DNA of 64,000 bases from JAZTYK01 sp045636925 (GTDB taxonomy: Bacteria; Bacillota; Clostridia; Oscillospirales; Butyricicoccaceae): positions 1-64,000 of the forward strand of contig JAZTYK010000005.1 of NCBI GenBank assembly GCA_045636925.1, written 5' to 3'. Shown piece after piece: positions 52,224-61,794 of this stretch. Each line of letters opens with the position of its first letter. The first letter of the stretch is position 1. The notes below the pieces were generated by a model, which was not told the origin of the DNA, did not search any database, and was given only the letters and a program-made list of their open reading frames with translations. The position numbers were made by a program, and so were the translations under genes.

Positions 52224-54182
52224 TTAGCAGAGTTTTGCACCGGCGGGGATGCTGTCGGAGAGCATCAGCAGGTTCAGGCGTTCTTCGCCCTTTTCCTTGT
52301 GCACGGCGGAGATCAGCATGCCGCAGCTCTCCTGACCCATCATCTTGCGGGGGGGCAGGTTGACGATGGCCACCAGGGTCTTGCCGATGAGCTCTTCGGG
52401 CCTATAGAACTTGGCAATGCCAGAGAGGATCTGTCGGGGGGTACCGGTGCCGTCATCCAGGGTGAACTTCAGCAGCTTTTCGCTCTTCTTCACGTTCTCG
52501 CAGTTGACCACCTTCACCACGCGGAAGTCGGACTTGCAGAAGGTGTCGAAGTCTACATTTTCCTCAGCAAAGGGCTCGAACTCCACGGCAGGCAGTGCGG
52601 CCTTGGCCTTGGCTTCGTTGAAGGCGTTCACTTCTTCCAGCTTCTTGGCGGCATCCAGACGGGCGAAGAGGATCTCGCTCTGTGCCAGGGTATGGCCGGT
52701 GGGGATGGCACCGAATTGGCTGAGGCATTCCCAATCGCAGGGCTGCAGATTCAGCTGTCCAAAGATGCGATCGCCGGTCTCGGGCAGGAAGGGACGGAGC
52801 AGGGCTGCTGCAATGCGGATGCTCTCCAGCAGATTGTACAGGACGGTGTCCAGACGCTCCTTCTTTTCGGGATCCTTGCCCAGAACCCAGGGCATGGTCT
52901 CGTCGATATACTTGTTGGCACGGCGCAGCAAGGTGAAGATCTCGTCCATGGCATCAGCCACCTTCAGCTCGTCCATCTTGGCTTCCACCTTGGCGGGGGT
53001 TGCCTTGGCCAGCGCGATGAGTTCTTCGTCGATGGCTTCGGGTGCGCTGTGGGTGCCGATGACGCCGCCCAGATACTTGTGGCTCATGTCCATGGTGCGC
53101 TTGACCAGGTTGCCCAGAATGTTGGCCAGGTCAGAGTTGATGCGCTCGATGAGCAGCTCGTAGGTCAGCGTGCCGTCGCTGGCGAAGGGGATCTCGTGCA
53201 GCAGATAGTAACGGACTGCATCCACGCCAAACAGATCTACCAGATCGTCGGCATAGATCACGTTGCCCTTGGACTTACTCATCTTGCCGTCGCCCACCAT
53301 CAGCCAGGGATGGCCGAAGACCTGTTTGGGCAGAGGAATATCCAGTGCCAGCAGCATGATGGGCCAGTAGATGGTGTGGAAACGCAGAATATCCTTGCCG
53401 ATCAGATGCACATTGGCAGGCCAGTACTTTTTATAAGTCTCGCCGTGGTCGCCGTCTACATCATAGCCGGGCAGGGTGATATAGTTGCTGAGGGCATCGA
53501 TCCACACATACACCACGTGCTTGGGATCGAAGTCTACGGGTACGCCCCAGGTAAAGCTGGTGCGGGAAACGCACAGATCCTGCAGACCGGGCTTTAAGAA
53601 GTTGTTTACCATCTCGTTCTTGCGTGCCTCGGGCTGAATGAACTTGGGGTTCTCTTCGATGTGCTTCATCAGTCGGTCGGCATACTTGCTCATCTTGAAG
53701 AAGTAGGCCTCTTCACGGGCGGGCTTGCAGGGGCGGCCGCAGTCGGGGCACTTGCCGTCTACCAGCTGGCTCTCGGTCCAGAAGCTTTCGCAGGGGGTGC
53801 AGTACATGCCTTCGTAGTGATCCTTGTAGATATCGCCCTGGTCATAGAGCTTTTTAAAGATCTTCTGTACCTGCTTTACGTGTGCTTCCTCGGTGGTGCG
53901 CACAAAGCGGTCATAAGATGTATTCATGACATCCCAGATGCGCTGGATCTCAGCGGCGATGCCGTCTACAAACTCCTGGGGGCTGACGCCCTGTTCCTCA
54001 GCCTTCAGCTGGATCTTCTGTCCATGCTCGTCGGTACCGGTCTGGAAATACACGTCATAGCCGTTTAAGCGCTTAAAGCGGCAAATGGCATCTGCCAGCA
54101 CGATCTCGTAGGTGTTGCCGATATGGGGCTTACCAGAGGTGTAGGCGATGGCAGTGCTCAGATAATATTTCCCTTTGTTCAT
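52224..54182 (-). CDS. metG: Methionine-tRNA ligase
   Basis: Encodes 652 aa from ATG 54182 (GAGGTG upstream). Class I signatures are HIGN in GKPHIGNTY (HIGH equivalent) and KMSKSKGN. A zinc knuckle (CTPC...CPDCGRPC) lies near 130-150, and a C-terminal EMAP-II-like tRNA-binding domain occupies about 545-652. It charges initiator and elongator tRNA-Met. The length fits bacterial MetRS type with the C-terminal extension. Confidence 0.97.
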   Translation of the reverse strand: MNKGKYYLSTAIAYTSGKPHIGNTYEIVLADAICRFKRLNGYDVYFQTGTDEHGQKIQLKAEEQGVSPQEFVDGIAAEIQRIWDVMNTSYDRFVRTTEEAHVKQVQKIFKKLYDQGDIYKDHYEGMYCTPCESFWTESQLVDGKCPDCGRPCKPAREEAYFFKMSKYADRLMKHIEENPKFIQPEARKNEMVNNFLKPGLQDLCVSRTSFTWGVPVDFDPKHVVYVWIDALSNYITLPGYDVDGDHGETYKKYWPANVHLIGKDILRFHTIYWPIMLLALDIPLPKQVFGHPWLMVGDGKMSKSKGNVIYADDLVDLFGVDAVRYYLLHEIPFASDGTLTYELLIERINSDLANILGNLVKRTMDMSHKYLGGVIGTHSAPEAIDEELIALAKATPAKVEAKMDELKVADAMDEIFTLLRRANKYIDETMPWVLGKDPEKKERLDTVLYNLLESIRIAAALLRPFLPETGDRIFGQLNLQPCDWECLSQFGAIPTGHTLAQSEILFARLDAAKKLEEVNAFNEAKAKAALPAVEFEPFAEENVDFDTFCKSDFRVVKVVNCENVKKSEKLLKFTLDDGTGTPRQILSGIAKFYRPEELIGKTLVAIVNLPPRKMMGQESCGMLISAVHKEKGEERLNLLMLSDSIPAGAKLC

Positions 54183-54261
54183 TGAAATCACCTCATACAT
54201 ATGCAGGCGGCGAGGCCGCCGAATCAATCATACCTTATATTATACCAGTTATTTTTTTGTT

Positions 54262-55971
54262 TTACAATATATTTTCCCCGGGAAAGGGGGCAAAGCGCAC
54301 CGGATACTCCCCGGTGACCGGATCACGGGGGGCATCATAATCCGCATATGCCGTTTGCCGCGCACCGTACAGCAGCGCGGCACCACGGCGCACCCCTTTG
54401 CGGCTACGGGTGGCAGGATCAGACTCCAGCATGATCTTTGCCTTGCGCAGCAAAGGGTCGGGCTGCTGCAAACAGCGGGGCAAGCGCCCGTCGCCACGGG
54501 TGGCAAGGGCATCCAGCACCAGAGCATCACGCAGATCAGCGGCATCTGCCCCCGGCAAGGCGCCAAGGGTACGCTGCACCAGCGCGGTGTAGTCTTCCAG
54601 TGACAGCTGTCCGGCAGAGGCTGCGGCAGCGCCCACGGTTTCAAAGATCTGCATGGGAGTAAGGCCGGTTGCCTCCAGCACATATTCCAGTGTGCGGTGG
54701 AAACGGCCGCTGTTGTACAGCTTGTCCAGGGCAGTCTCTGCAAGGCGAAGCCGGATAAGGTCATTCCGGCTCAGCCATGGGGTGTCGATCACCGCATAGG
54801 GCGGATCTTGAGAGAAGCGGCAAGGGAACTGTTCCGGCTCTTCCCGCATGGCGGCGCCGGGCAGCAGCTTGAGAATGCCAAGCTGCAGCATATGGGGTCT
54901 TAGGGCAAAGGCCCGATGGAAGCCGGCGGTAAAGCGGGCAAGGTCTTCATGGGGCAGGCCGGCGATGAGATCCAGATGCAGGTGCACATTGCCTTTTTCC
55001 AGCACCTGCCGCACCCGGTGCACCACGGTGTCCAGATTGGTTTTTCTACGAACAGCGGCCAAGGTTTCTTCGGAAAAGCTTTGCAGTCCCACTTCCAGCT
55101 GCACCGCGCCCCGGGGCATTTGCGCCAGCAACCCGATCATACGGTCAGACAACAGGTCGGCAGCCACCTCAAAGTGGATGCAAAGACCATGGGGAATGCC
55201 GCTTCCCTGCTGCTGCAGAATAAATTCCAGCAGGTCTTCGGCACGGCTGCGGTGGGCGTTAAAGGTGCGGTCCACCAGCTTGAGCACCCGGGGACGGGCT
55301 GCCGCAAGGGCAAGCAGATCGGCTTTGGCGCGGTCAAAGTCAAACCAGCGGGCAGTACCGCATTCGCCAGACAGACAAAAGGCACAGCGATAGGGACAGC
55401 CGCGGCTGGTTTCCAGATAAGCGATGCGGTCATGGGCGGCTTTCAAATATTCGGGAATGCACAGAGAGGGCGGGTCGGCACATTCCACGCAGGGGATGCC
55501 CTCCCGAATGCTCCCCCCAGGCAGACGATAGGTCAGGCTTGGGATGGCGGACAAGTCGCCGCCGGCTGCCATGACATCACAGAGGGCAGCAAAGGCGCGC
55601 TCGCCCTCGCCGCAAAGAACACCGTCTGCCAAAGGCAGTTCCCGCAGCCGCTGCAGGCTGTGGGGCGTTACTTCCGGACCGCCCAAAATGATATAACTCT
55701 CCGGCAATCGCTGTCGCAGCAGGGGCAGCAGCTCCATCACCCGGGAAATGTTCCAGATGTAACAGCTGAGACCGATGAGTCTGGGTGCGGTTTCCGCGAT
55801 CCGGTCTGCCACCGTCGTCATGGGTTCATTCACCGTGCCGGACACCACGCGGCAATCGATGCTTTGGGTGCAAAAGGCCCGCACCCCGGCCAATAACGCA
55901 TAGGGAGCCGGGGTGACATGAAGATATTGGGAACTTAAGGCACAGAGGGTGACGGGATAGGTATTGGACAT
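54262..55971 (-). CDS. B12-binding-type radical SAM protein with DUF4080 C-terminus
   Basis: Encodes 569 aa. An N-terminal cobalamin-binding-like Rossmann domain (about 1-135; LIGLSCYIWNISRVMELLP, ILGGPEVT) precedes the radical SAM core with SRGCPYRCAFC (CxxxCxxC, about 190-200). The C-terminal 200 residues fit DUF4080. Relatives modify unknown substrates. AGGAGT precedes the ATG. It is flanked by a hairpin on the D-aminoacylase side. Confidence 0.88.
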   Translation of the reverse strand: MSNTYPVTLCALSSQYLHVTPAPYALLAGVRAFCTQSIDCRVVSGTVNEPMTTVADRIAETAPRLIGLSCYIWNISRVMELLPLLRQRLPESYIILGGPEVTPHSLQRLRELPLADGVLCGEGERAFAALCDVMAAGGDLSAIPSLTYRLPGGSIREGIPCVECADPPSLCIPEYLKAAHDRIAYLETSRGCPYRCAFCLSGECGTARWFDFDRAKADLLALAAARPRVLKLVDRTFNAHRSRAEDLLEFILQQQGSGIPHGLCIHFEVAADLLSDRMIGLLAQMPRGAVQLEVGLQSFSEETLAAVRRKTNLDTVVHRVRQVLEKGNVHLHLDLIAGLPHEDLARFTAGFHRAFALRPHMLQLGILKLLPGAAMREEPEQFPCRFSQDPPYAVIDTPWLSRNDLIRLRLAETALDKLYNSGRFHRTLEYVLEATGLTPMQIFETVGAAAASAGQLSLEDYTALVQRTLGALPGADAADLRDALVLDALATRGDGRLPRCLQQPDPLLRKAKIMLESDPATRSRKGVRRGAALLYGARQTAYADYDAPRDPVTGEYPVRFAPFPGENIL

Positions 55972-56003
55972 TGGGGACGACTCCTGTTTCCGGAACGATG
56001 AGA

Positions 56004-56026
56004 AATCGGGGCGAAACCGCCCCGAT
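56004..56026 (-). terminator. Hairpin between D-aminoacylase and radical SAM genes
   Basis: AATCGGGGCG and CGCCCCGATT with a 3-base loop lie 20 bases after the D-aminoacylase stop; the T-run is weak. Confidence 0.55.
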
Positions 56027-56045
56027 TATGCAGATGTGATGGTTG

Positions 56046-57614
56046 TTACAGCTGCCCCTTGCGCAGGATCATGCCGGCACGGGCGCCGGTATGCACGCCG
56101 TCCTTGGCCGTGAGCACACCGTTGACCCACACCCGGCGGATGCCCTTGCAAGCCTGCTGGGGATTCTGGAAGGTGGGAGTGTCTTCCAGCTCTTCAAAGT
56201 TAAAGAGCACCAGGTCGGCACGCATGCCGGTGCGGATGAGACCTCGGTCGGGGATTCCTAAACGGGAAGCCGGCATACTGGTCATGCGGCGAATGGCTTC
56301 TTCCAGAGGGAAGAGCTTTTCGTCACGGCAATAATGTGCCAGTACACGGGGGAAGGTGCCGAAATTGCGGGGATGGGGTTTGCCGGGCTGGGTAAGGGGC
56401 ATCGCCTCGCCGTCGGAGCCGGTCATCACAAAGGGCTGTACCATGATATCATGGATATCTTCTTCGCAGATGCCGTAATTGACCTCGCTGGCGCGGCCTT
56501 CGGAATCCAGCAGGATCTCGAAGACGGCCTCGCTGCCGGTGACGCCCATGGTCCGGGAAATCTCCAGAATGCTCTTGCCGATGACCCACTCGAACTTGCC
56601 GGGGGTGGTCCAGGACACGACGATCTGATCCCAGCGGCCCAGATGACCAAGCTCACACTCCTCGTGGATCTTTGCCCGGATCTCGGGATTCCGCAGGCGA
56701 TCCAGCATGGCATCCATGCCCCCCTCGAAGGTCCACTTGGGCAGGTTGGAGGTAAGAGATGTTGCAGAAGCACAGTAAGGATACTGGTCGCAGGTCACAT
56801 CCATGCCCTGACGGCGAGCCTGTTGGATCATGGCCAGTGTGGTTTTGACGTTCACCTGCCAATAGGGACGCGCGCCGCACTTATGATGGGAGATCTGCAA
56901 AGGCACACCGGCAGTGCGGGCGATGTTCAGCGCCTCTTTGGTGGCTTCCACCAGCAGCGCGCCTTCGTTGCGCATATGGGTCATGTAAAAGCCGCCATAG
57001 GGCTTGACCACAGAGGCCAGCTCTGCCAGTTCTTCGGTGTCGGCATAGCATCCGGGGGGATAAATGAGGCCGGAGCTCATGGCAAAAGCACCCTCGGCCA
57101 TGCACTGACCCAGCAGCGTCTTCATCTTTGCCATCTGCTCGGGGGTGGCCTTTTGGTCAGAGAAACCCATAACGGCCAGACGTACCGTGCCGTGACCGGC
57201 AACGCAGCCAAAGTTGACAGAAGGCTGCTTTTCCTCGATGTAATCCAGATACTGTCCCATGCTGCGCCAGGTGTAGTCCATATCGCCCATATAACGGCGC
57301 AGAAGTTCCAGATTGCGGTCTTCTACCGGGGCGGCAGACATGCCGCAGTTGCCACCGATCTCGGTGGTAACACCCTGCAAAATCCGGCTTTCGGCCTGGG
57401 GGTGCCCCGGCAGGGCGGTATCACTGTGGCTGTGGATGTCGATAAAGCCGGGGGCTAAGTACTGGTCCTCGCCGTCCAGTACCTGCTGGGCGGCACAGCC
57501 GGCCAGAGTGCCCACGGCTGCGATGCGGCCGTTTTCTACGGCAACATCCGCACGATACCAGGGTGCGCCGGTACCATCCAGCACACGGACATTTCGAATC
57601 AGAAGATCATACAT
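56046..57614 (-). CDS. N-acyl-D-amino-acid deacylase (D-aminoacylase family)
   Basis: Encodes 522 aa. The amidohydrolase fold shows the metal motif IDIHSHSDTA, EIGGNCGMSAAPV (Cys metal ligand), HMRNEG, QISHHKC and DQYPYCASAT, the order found in D-aminoacylases and D-glutamate deacylases. It hydrolyses N-acyl-D-amino acids. No signal peptide is present. It starts 34 bases after the LOG gene on the same strand. Confidence 0.92.
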   Translation of the reverse strand: MYDLLIRNVRVLDGTGAPWYRADVAVENGRIAAVGTLAGCAAQQVLDGEDQYLAPGFIDIHSHSDTALPGHPQAESRILQGVTTEIGGNCGMSAAPVEDRNLELLRRYMGDMDYTWRSMGQYLDYIEEKQPSVNFGCVAGHGTVRLAVMGFSDQKATPEQMAKMKTLLGQCMAEGAFAMSSGLIYPPGCYADTEELAELASVVKPYGGFYMTHMRNEGALLVEATKEALNIARTAGVPLQISHHKCGARPYWQVNVKTTLAMIQQARRQGMDVTCDQYPYCASATSLTSNLPKWTFEGGMDAMLDRLRNPEIRAKIHEECELGHLGRWDQIVVSWTTPGKFEWVIGKSILEISRTMGVTGSEAVFEILLDSEGRASEVNYGICEEDIHDIMVQPFVMTGSDGEAMPLTQPGKPHPRNFGTFPRVLAHYCRDEKLFPLEEAIRRMTSMPASRLGIPDRGLIRTGMRADLVLFNFEELEDTPTFQNPQQACKGIRRVWVNGVLTAKDGVHTGARAGMILRKGQL

Positions 57615-57647
57615 AACAAATTCACCTCTTAAAAGACTGTTTCACAA

Positions 57648-58223
57648 TCAAATATTTTTCATATCTTTGGCGCTGACAGGCGCCATCTTTGCCTGTTCCA
57701 GATAATCCAGCATGGCATCTGCGTCGGTAAAGATGCCGTAAAGCTGCCGGCAGGCAGGCTTCATGAAGCCCTGCAGAATGGTCTGCTCCAGCATTTGCTG
57801 CAGCAGATCATAGTAACCGCCCAGATTCAAAATTGCAATGGGCTTGCTGTGACGTCCCAGTTGCCGGAGGGTCAGCATCTCGAAGAACTCTTCATAGGTG
57901 CCGATGCCGCCGGGCACCATGACAAAGCCGTCGGCCCGGTCTTCCATGATCTGCTTGCGCTCTCGCATGGTTTCGGTATAAATAAACTCGGTGCAGTGTT
58001 CGTATAACACACCGTCTACGTTAAAAAACGAGGGGGCAACGCCCAGAATATATCCCCGCTGTGCCGTTACACCACGGGCTGCCGCGCCCATAAGACCTTG
58101 CGCGCCGCCGCCAAAGACCAGACCGTGACCGCGCTGGGCAAGCTTTCTTCCCAGTTCTTCCACCGCCGTCATATAGGCAGAGTCGATCTGGTTGCTGGAT
58201 GCGCCGTAAATACAAAGATTCAT
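57648..58223 (-). CDS. LOG family protein (TIGR00730-type nucleotide phosphoribohydrolase)
   Basis: Encodes 191 aa. The signature FGGGAQGLMGAAARG and the PGGIGTYEEFFE motif (PGGxGTxxE) define LOG proteins, which release bases from nucleoside 5'-monophosphates such as cytokinin ribotides. Its start overlaps the DUF523 stop by 4 bases, the last step of an overlapping Nudix-DUF523-LOG set. Confidence 0.93.
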   Translation of the reverse strand: MNLCIYGASSNQIDSAYMTAVEELGRKLAQRGHGLVFGGGAQGLMGAAARGVTAQRGYILGVAPSFFNVDGVLYEHCTEFIYTETMRERKQIMEDRADGFVMVPGGIGTYEEFFEMLTLRQLGRHSKPIAILNLGGYYDLLQQMLEQTILQGFMKPACRQLYGIFTDADAMLDYLEQAKMAPVSAKDMKNI

Positions 58224-58675
58224 CGGGCTTCCTCCTTTTTCAGATATTCCTCCAAGGCCGCCAGACGGCTTTCGCCAAAGACAGCGATGCCGTTTTTCTG
58301 CAGCAGCTCTGCCGTTACCCCGTATCCGGGAATCAGCTTGCCGGAAAAGCTGCCGTCGTAGATCTCACCGCTGCCGCAGGCAGGACTGCGCTCTTTCAGC
58401 AGCGCCACCCGGCAATCCATGCGTCGGGCCAGCGCCAGCACTTCTTCTGCGCCACGGACATATTCTGCGGTGACATCCCGTCCGTCCCGGGTCAGCACCT
58501 GCTCCCCCACCCGTTCTGCCGGGGTGCGAGGTGTGGGCAGACCCCCAAAGACCTCGCCGCAGACAGGGATCAGCCGGTGCTGCGCCTGCAGCGCCAGCAC
58601 ACAGTCATGGGGCTTGCTTTTGCCGTCGTAGCGGCAGGATACGCCAAGCAGGCAGGCACTTACCAGGATTCGCAT
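58220..58675 (-). CDS. DUF523 family protein
   Basis: Encodes 151 aa from ATG 58675 (AAAGGAG upstream). The family motifs ILVSACLLGVSCRYDG, PVCGEVFGGLPTPRTPAE and KERSPACGSGEIYDG are complete, with conserved cysteines. Function is unknown. It overlaps the Nudix gene by 16 bases and the LOG gene by 4, indicating co-expression. Confidence 0.92.
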   Translation of the reverse strand: MRILVSACLLGVSCRYDGKSKPHDCVLALQAQHRLIPVCGEVFGGLPTPRTPAERVGEQVLTRDGRDVTAEYVRGAEEVLALARRMDCRVALLKERSPACGSGEIYDGSFSGKLIPGYGVTAELLQKNGIAVFGESRLAALEEYLKKEEAR

Positions 58676-59139
58676 GGCAGCTCCTTTCCGTCCAGGGCGG
58701 CTTGCACCAGCGTTTCTCCCTGATATACCAGTTTCAGGGAGAAGAAGGGGGCATCTTCCCGCAGCAGGCGCAGAAAAATATGATCGCCCTGCCACAAAGG
58801 CAGGCTTGGGATCTTGTCAAACTCCACCCATTCCAAATTACCCTCGTCACAGACCTTCAGTTCACCGGTAAACCCGGTGGCGGTATAGAGGAACATATAC
58901 TCGGTTCCCCACTGATCGCTGACAAAGGTGACCACACCGCGGAAGCGGTAATCCGTAAGGGTCAGGCCGGTTTCCTCCTGCGCTTCTCGCAGCAAGCAGT
59001 CCTCGGGGCTTTCACCGGGTTCCAGCTTGCCGCCGATGCCGATCCATTTATCCTGATTCATATCCTGTTTTTTCTTGACCCGATGCAGCATCAGGTACTG
59101 TCCCGGACGCTGGACATAGCACAAGGTGGATAAGATCAT
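58660..59139 (-). CDS. Nudix hydrolase (MutT/8-oxo-dGTP diphosphatase-like)
   Basis: Encodes 159 aa from ATG 59139 (AGGAGG upstream). The Nudix box GGKLEPGESPEDCLLREAQE then ETGL is complete. The N-terminus LSTLCYVQRPGQYLMLHRVKK and DMNQDKWIGIGGK fit the YtkD/8-oxo-dGTP diphosphatase-type group in Firmicutes. It is first of the overlapping three-gene set. Confidence 0.93.
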   Translation of the reverse strand: MILSTLCYVQRPGQYLMLHRVKKKQDMNQDKWIGIGGKLEPGESPEDCLLREAQEETGLTLTDYRFRGVVTFVSDQWGTEYMFLYTATGFTGELKVCDEGNLEWVEFDKIPSLPLWQGDHIFLRLLREDAPFFSLKLVYQGETLVQAALDGKELPCESW

Positions 59140-59303
59140 ACTGACCTCCTGTATGGCTGCAAAAAATATTTGTTGCCACTTTTCTTTTTGTAGGAATGGT
59201 GGTACAATGAAAGTTGGAGATGCGTCGGGCGAATGTTTCGCACCGCACCATCTGTTCTTGAAATTATTATAAGCGAAATTTTTCCGCCGCACAAGGAGCA
59301 GTT

Positions 59304-59807
59304 ATGAAAAATCCGAAGATTCATCCCGCTGCCACTGTATTCCCCGGCGCCGTGGTGCTGGGCGATGTGACGGTGATGGAAGACAGCAGCATTTGGTTTG
59401 GTGCCGTGGTGCGTGCCGAGCTGGACACGCTGACCATCGGTCGCCGCAGCAACATTCAGGACAACTGCGTCATTCATGTGGACGCAGGCGCGCCCTGCCA
59501 TGTGGGAGATGACGTCACCGTGGGTCACGGAGCCATCCTGCACGGCTGCACCATTGGAGATAACACATTGGTGGGCATGGGGGCCGTGGTGCTGAACGGC
59601 GCTGTCATTGGAGAAAACTGCATCATTGGCGCCCGGGCGCTGATCACCGGCGGCAAGGAGTTTCCTGCCGGCAGCCTGATCATGGGCGTACCCGCCAAGG
59701 CAGTGCGCCTCCTCACCGAAGAAGAAATCGAAAGCAATCGGGCCTCGGCCGCACATTATGTGGAGTCTGCCCGTGAAGTAGCCGCACATCTGTCCCAAAC
59801 ACGCTGA
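59304..59807 (+). CDS. Gamma-carbonic anhydrase family protein
   Basis: Encodes 167 aa, a left-handed beta-helix built of hexapeptide repeats. Metal-site histidines are visible in DNCVIHVD, VTVGHGAILHGC, as in YrdA/PaaY-type proteins. The family may hydrate CO2 or act as a ferripyochelin-binding-like protein; activity is not certain. AAGGAG precedes the ATG. It lies 13 bases before the MATE transporter. Confidence 0.92.
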   Translation: MKNPKIHPAATVFPGAVVLGDVTVMEDSSIWFGAVVRAELDTLTIGRRSNIQDNCVIHVDAGAPCHVGDDVTVGHGAILHGCTIGDNTLVGMGAVVLNGAVIGENCIIGARALITGGKEFPAGSLIMGVPAKAVRLLTEEEIESNRASAAHYVESAREVAAHLSQTR

Positions 59808-59820
59808 AAGAGAGGTAATT

Positions 59821-61203
59821 ATGGCTCGTTCCCGTGAAATTGATATGACAAACGGCCCGCTTTTGGGCAAAATCGTGCAGTTCGCCATTCCGCTGGCTCT
59901 CAGCAGTATGCTGCAGCTGCTGTTTAATGCGGCAGATGTCATCGTGGTGGGTCAGTTTGCCGGCTCTACCGCTTTGGCAGCCGTCGGTTCTACCGGCGCA
60001 CTGGTAAATCTGCTGGTCAATGTCTTTATGGGTGTATCCATCGGCGCCAATGTTATGGTGGCCCGTGCCAGAGGTGCCGGTGACTACAAGGCCGTGCATG
60101 AAACGGTGCACTGCGCCATGCTGATCAGTGTGATTCTGGGTGCCATCGTGGCGGTTTTGGGCTTTTGCGTGTCCGGCTTTGCCCTGGGGCTTATGGGGTC
60201 TCCCGCCGACGTGAAGCCGCTGGCTACCCTGTATCTGCGTATTTACTTTTTGGGCATGCCCTTTAACCTGGTGTATAACTTCGGCGCGGCCATCCTGCGC
60301 GCCATCGGCGATACCAAGCGCCCCCTGTACATTCTTTCTGTAGCCGGTGTGGCCAATGTGGTGCTGAATCTGATTTTGGTCATCGTATTCCACATGGGCG
60401 TTGCCGGTGTTGCCATTGCCACCGTCTTTTCGCAGATCATCTCTGCCGTGCTGGTAGTCATGTGTCTGCTGCAGGCCGAAGGTGCTTACAAGCTGTATCC
60501 CAGCGACCTCCGGATCCACAAGGATAAGCTGATGGGTATGATCCGCATTGGTCTTCCCGCCGGTATTCAAGGCTCGCTGTTCTCCATTTCCAACGTCATC
60601 ATCCAGTCTACGGTGAACAGCTTTGGCAGCATCGTGGTGGCAGGCAATGCCGCAGCTGCCAACATTGAAGGTTTTATCTACGTCTGCATGAACAGCCTGT
60701 ATCAGGGCGCCATTACCTTTACCAGCCAGAATCTGGGTGCCGGAAAGTTTGACCGCATCCGCCGGACCTTCCTTATCTGCACCCTGATGGTCATGGTCAT
60801 CGGCTTTGTTCTGAGCATGAGTGTATATGCCGCAGGCCCCATTCTGCTGAAGATCTATGCCTCCGGCACGCCGGAGGAGATCAAAGCCATCATCGAATAC
60901 GGCATGATCCGTCTCAGCTACGTGTGTCTGACCTATTTGATCTGCGGCATGATGGATGTCAGTTGCGGCGCCCTCCGCGGCTTGGGCAAGGGTATGGTGC
61001 CCATGGTGGTCAGCCTGCTGGGTGCCTGCGGCCTGCGCATCCTGTGGGTCTTTACCCTTTTTGCCGCCAAACCCACGCTGGATATGCTGTATCTGTCGTA
61101 TCCCGTTTCCTGGGTCGTTACCTGGGCGGTGCACACCCTGTGCTATCTGGTGATTCGACGGAACATGGAGAAAAAACACAACGCACAGCTTGCCGAAGTG
61201 TAA
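59821..61203 (+). CDS. MATE family efflux transporter
   Basis: Encodes 460 aa with twelve hydrophobic segments. The N-terminus MTNGPLLGKIVQFAIPLALS and FNAADVIVVGQFAG plus the repeated second half (GSIVVAGNAAAANIEGFIYV) are MATE hallmarks. It exports drugs or metabolites by Na+ or H+ antiport. GAGAGG precedes the ATG. It is followed by a strong terminator. Confidence 0.95.
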   Translation: MARSREIDMTNGPLLGKIVQFAIPLALSSMLQLLFNAADVIVVGQFAGSTALAAVGSTGALVNLLVNVFMGVSIGANVMVARARGAGDYKAVHETVHCAMLISVILGAIVAVLGFCVSGFALGLMGSPADVKPLATLYLRIYFLGMPFNLVYNFGAAILRAIGDTKRPLYILSVAGVANVVLNLILVIVFHMGVAGVAIATVFSQIISAVLVVMCLLQAEGAYKLYPSDLRIHKDKLMGMIRIGLPAGIQGSLFSISNVIIQSTVNSFGSIVVAGNAAAANIEGFIYVCMNSLYQGAITFTSQNLGAGKFDRIRRTFLICTLMVMVIGFVLSMSVYAAGPILLKIYASGTPEEIKAIIEYGMIRLSYVCLTYLICGMMDVSCGALRGLGKGMVPMVVSLLGACGLRILWVFTLFAAKPTLDMLYLSYPVSWVVTWAVHTLCYLVIRRNMEKKHNAQLAEV

Positions 61204-61216
61204 TATTTCCGCATCA

Positions 61217-61249
61217 AAAACACCGACCGGACCCGGCCGGTGTTTTTTT
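61217..61249 (+). terminator. Terminator of the MATE gene
   Basis: CACCGACCGG and CCGGCCGGTG enclose a 3-base loop, then seven T residues. Confidence 0.9.
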
Positions 61250-61299
61250 GTTGCATAAAATCCGATTTTTCTTTCACACTATCTTTGAGGTGAATGTAC

Positions 61300-61743
61300 A
61301 TGAAGCTTTCAAAAGAAGAATACGCCCGCCGGGCAGATCAATTGGCGCCCAAATCTCCCTCCTGGCGCACGGTGCCCCTGGCCTTTTTGATCGGCGGCGC
61401 CATCTGCGCTTTGGGGCAGGTGCTGCGTACCCTGTATGAAAATGCCGGACTGAGCCAGCTGGATGCCGGCACTGCCGTCAGCATTACGTTGGTGGGTGTG
61501 GGCGTGCTTTTGACCTGCCTGGGCTGGTTTGAAAAAATCGCACGGTTTGCCGGGGCCGGCACGCTGGTGCCCATCACCGGTTTTGCCAACTCGGTGGCAG
61601 CACCTGCGCTGGAGTTCAAGACCGAGGGGTTTGTGCTGGGCACCTGCGTGAAGATGTTTACCATCGCAGGGCCGGTGCTGACCTACGGCGTAGTAGCGAG
61701 TGTGATTTATGGGATTATTTATTGGATAACCACATTATTCTAA
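61300..61743 (+). CDS. spoVAC: Stage V sporulation protein AC (chimeric 3' end)
   Basis: Encodes 147 aa from ATG 61300 (GAGGTG upstream). SpoVAC is a membrane channel component for dipicolinic acid uptake into the spore; SPSWRTVPLAFLIGGAICALG and TGFANSVAAPALEFKTEGF are typical. From base 61685 (after LTY) the C-terminus is a separate 20-residue sequence, and a second, GC-richer version of the last 41 codons lies at 63344-63469. The reading frame is intact, so the protein may work, but its 3' end looks supplied by the AT-rich insert. Confidence 0.92.
   Translation: MKLSKEEYARRADQLAPKSPSWRTVPLAFLIGGAICALGQVLRTLYENAGLSQLDAGTAVSITLVGVGVLLTCLGWFEKIARFAGAGTLVPITGFANSVAAPALEFKTEGFVLGTCVKMFTIAGPVLTYGVVASVIYGIIYWITTLF
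61624..61684. repeat. 61-bp direct repeat in spoVAC, left copy
   Basis: This copy is identical, base for base, to 63344-63404; identity stops abruptly at both ends. It codes for EGFVLGTCVKMFTIAGPVLT in frame. Confidence 0.95.
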
Positions 61744-61744
61744 C

Positions 61745-61779
61745 AAAAAAGGCTTGACCAAATCGGTCATGCCTTTTTA
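61745..61779. terminator. Bidirectional terminator between spoVAC and the PHP gene
   Basis: AAAAAAGGC-TTGACC and GGTCA-TGCCTTTTT form a stem with T-runs on both strands between convergent genes. Confidence 0.85.
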
Positions 61780-61794
61780 GATTTGTGTTTTGTT

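Noticed and set aside
59713..61179. A 488-codon ORF antisense to the MATE transporter
   Set aside because: His/Gln-rich shadow translation without start site or domain.
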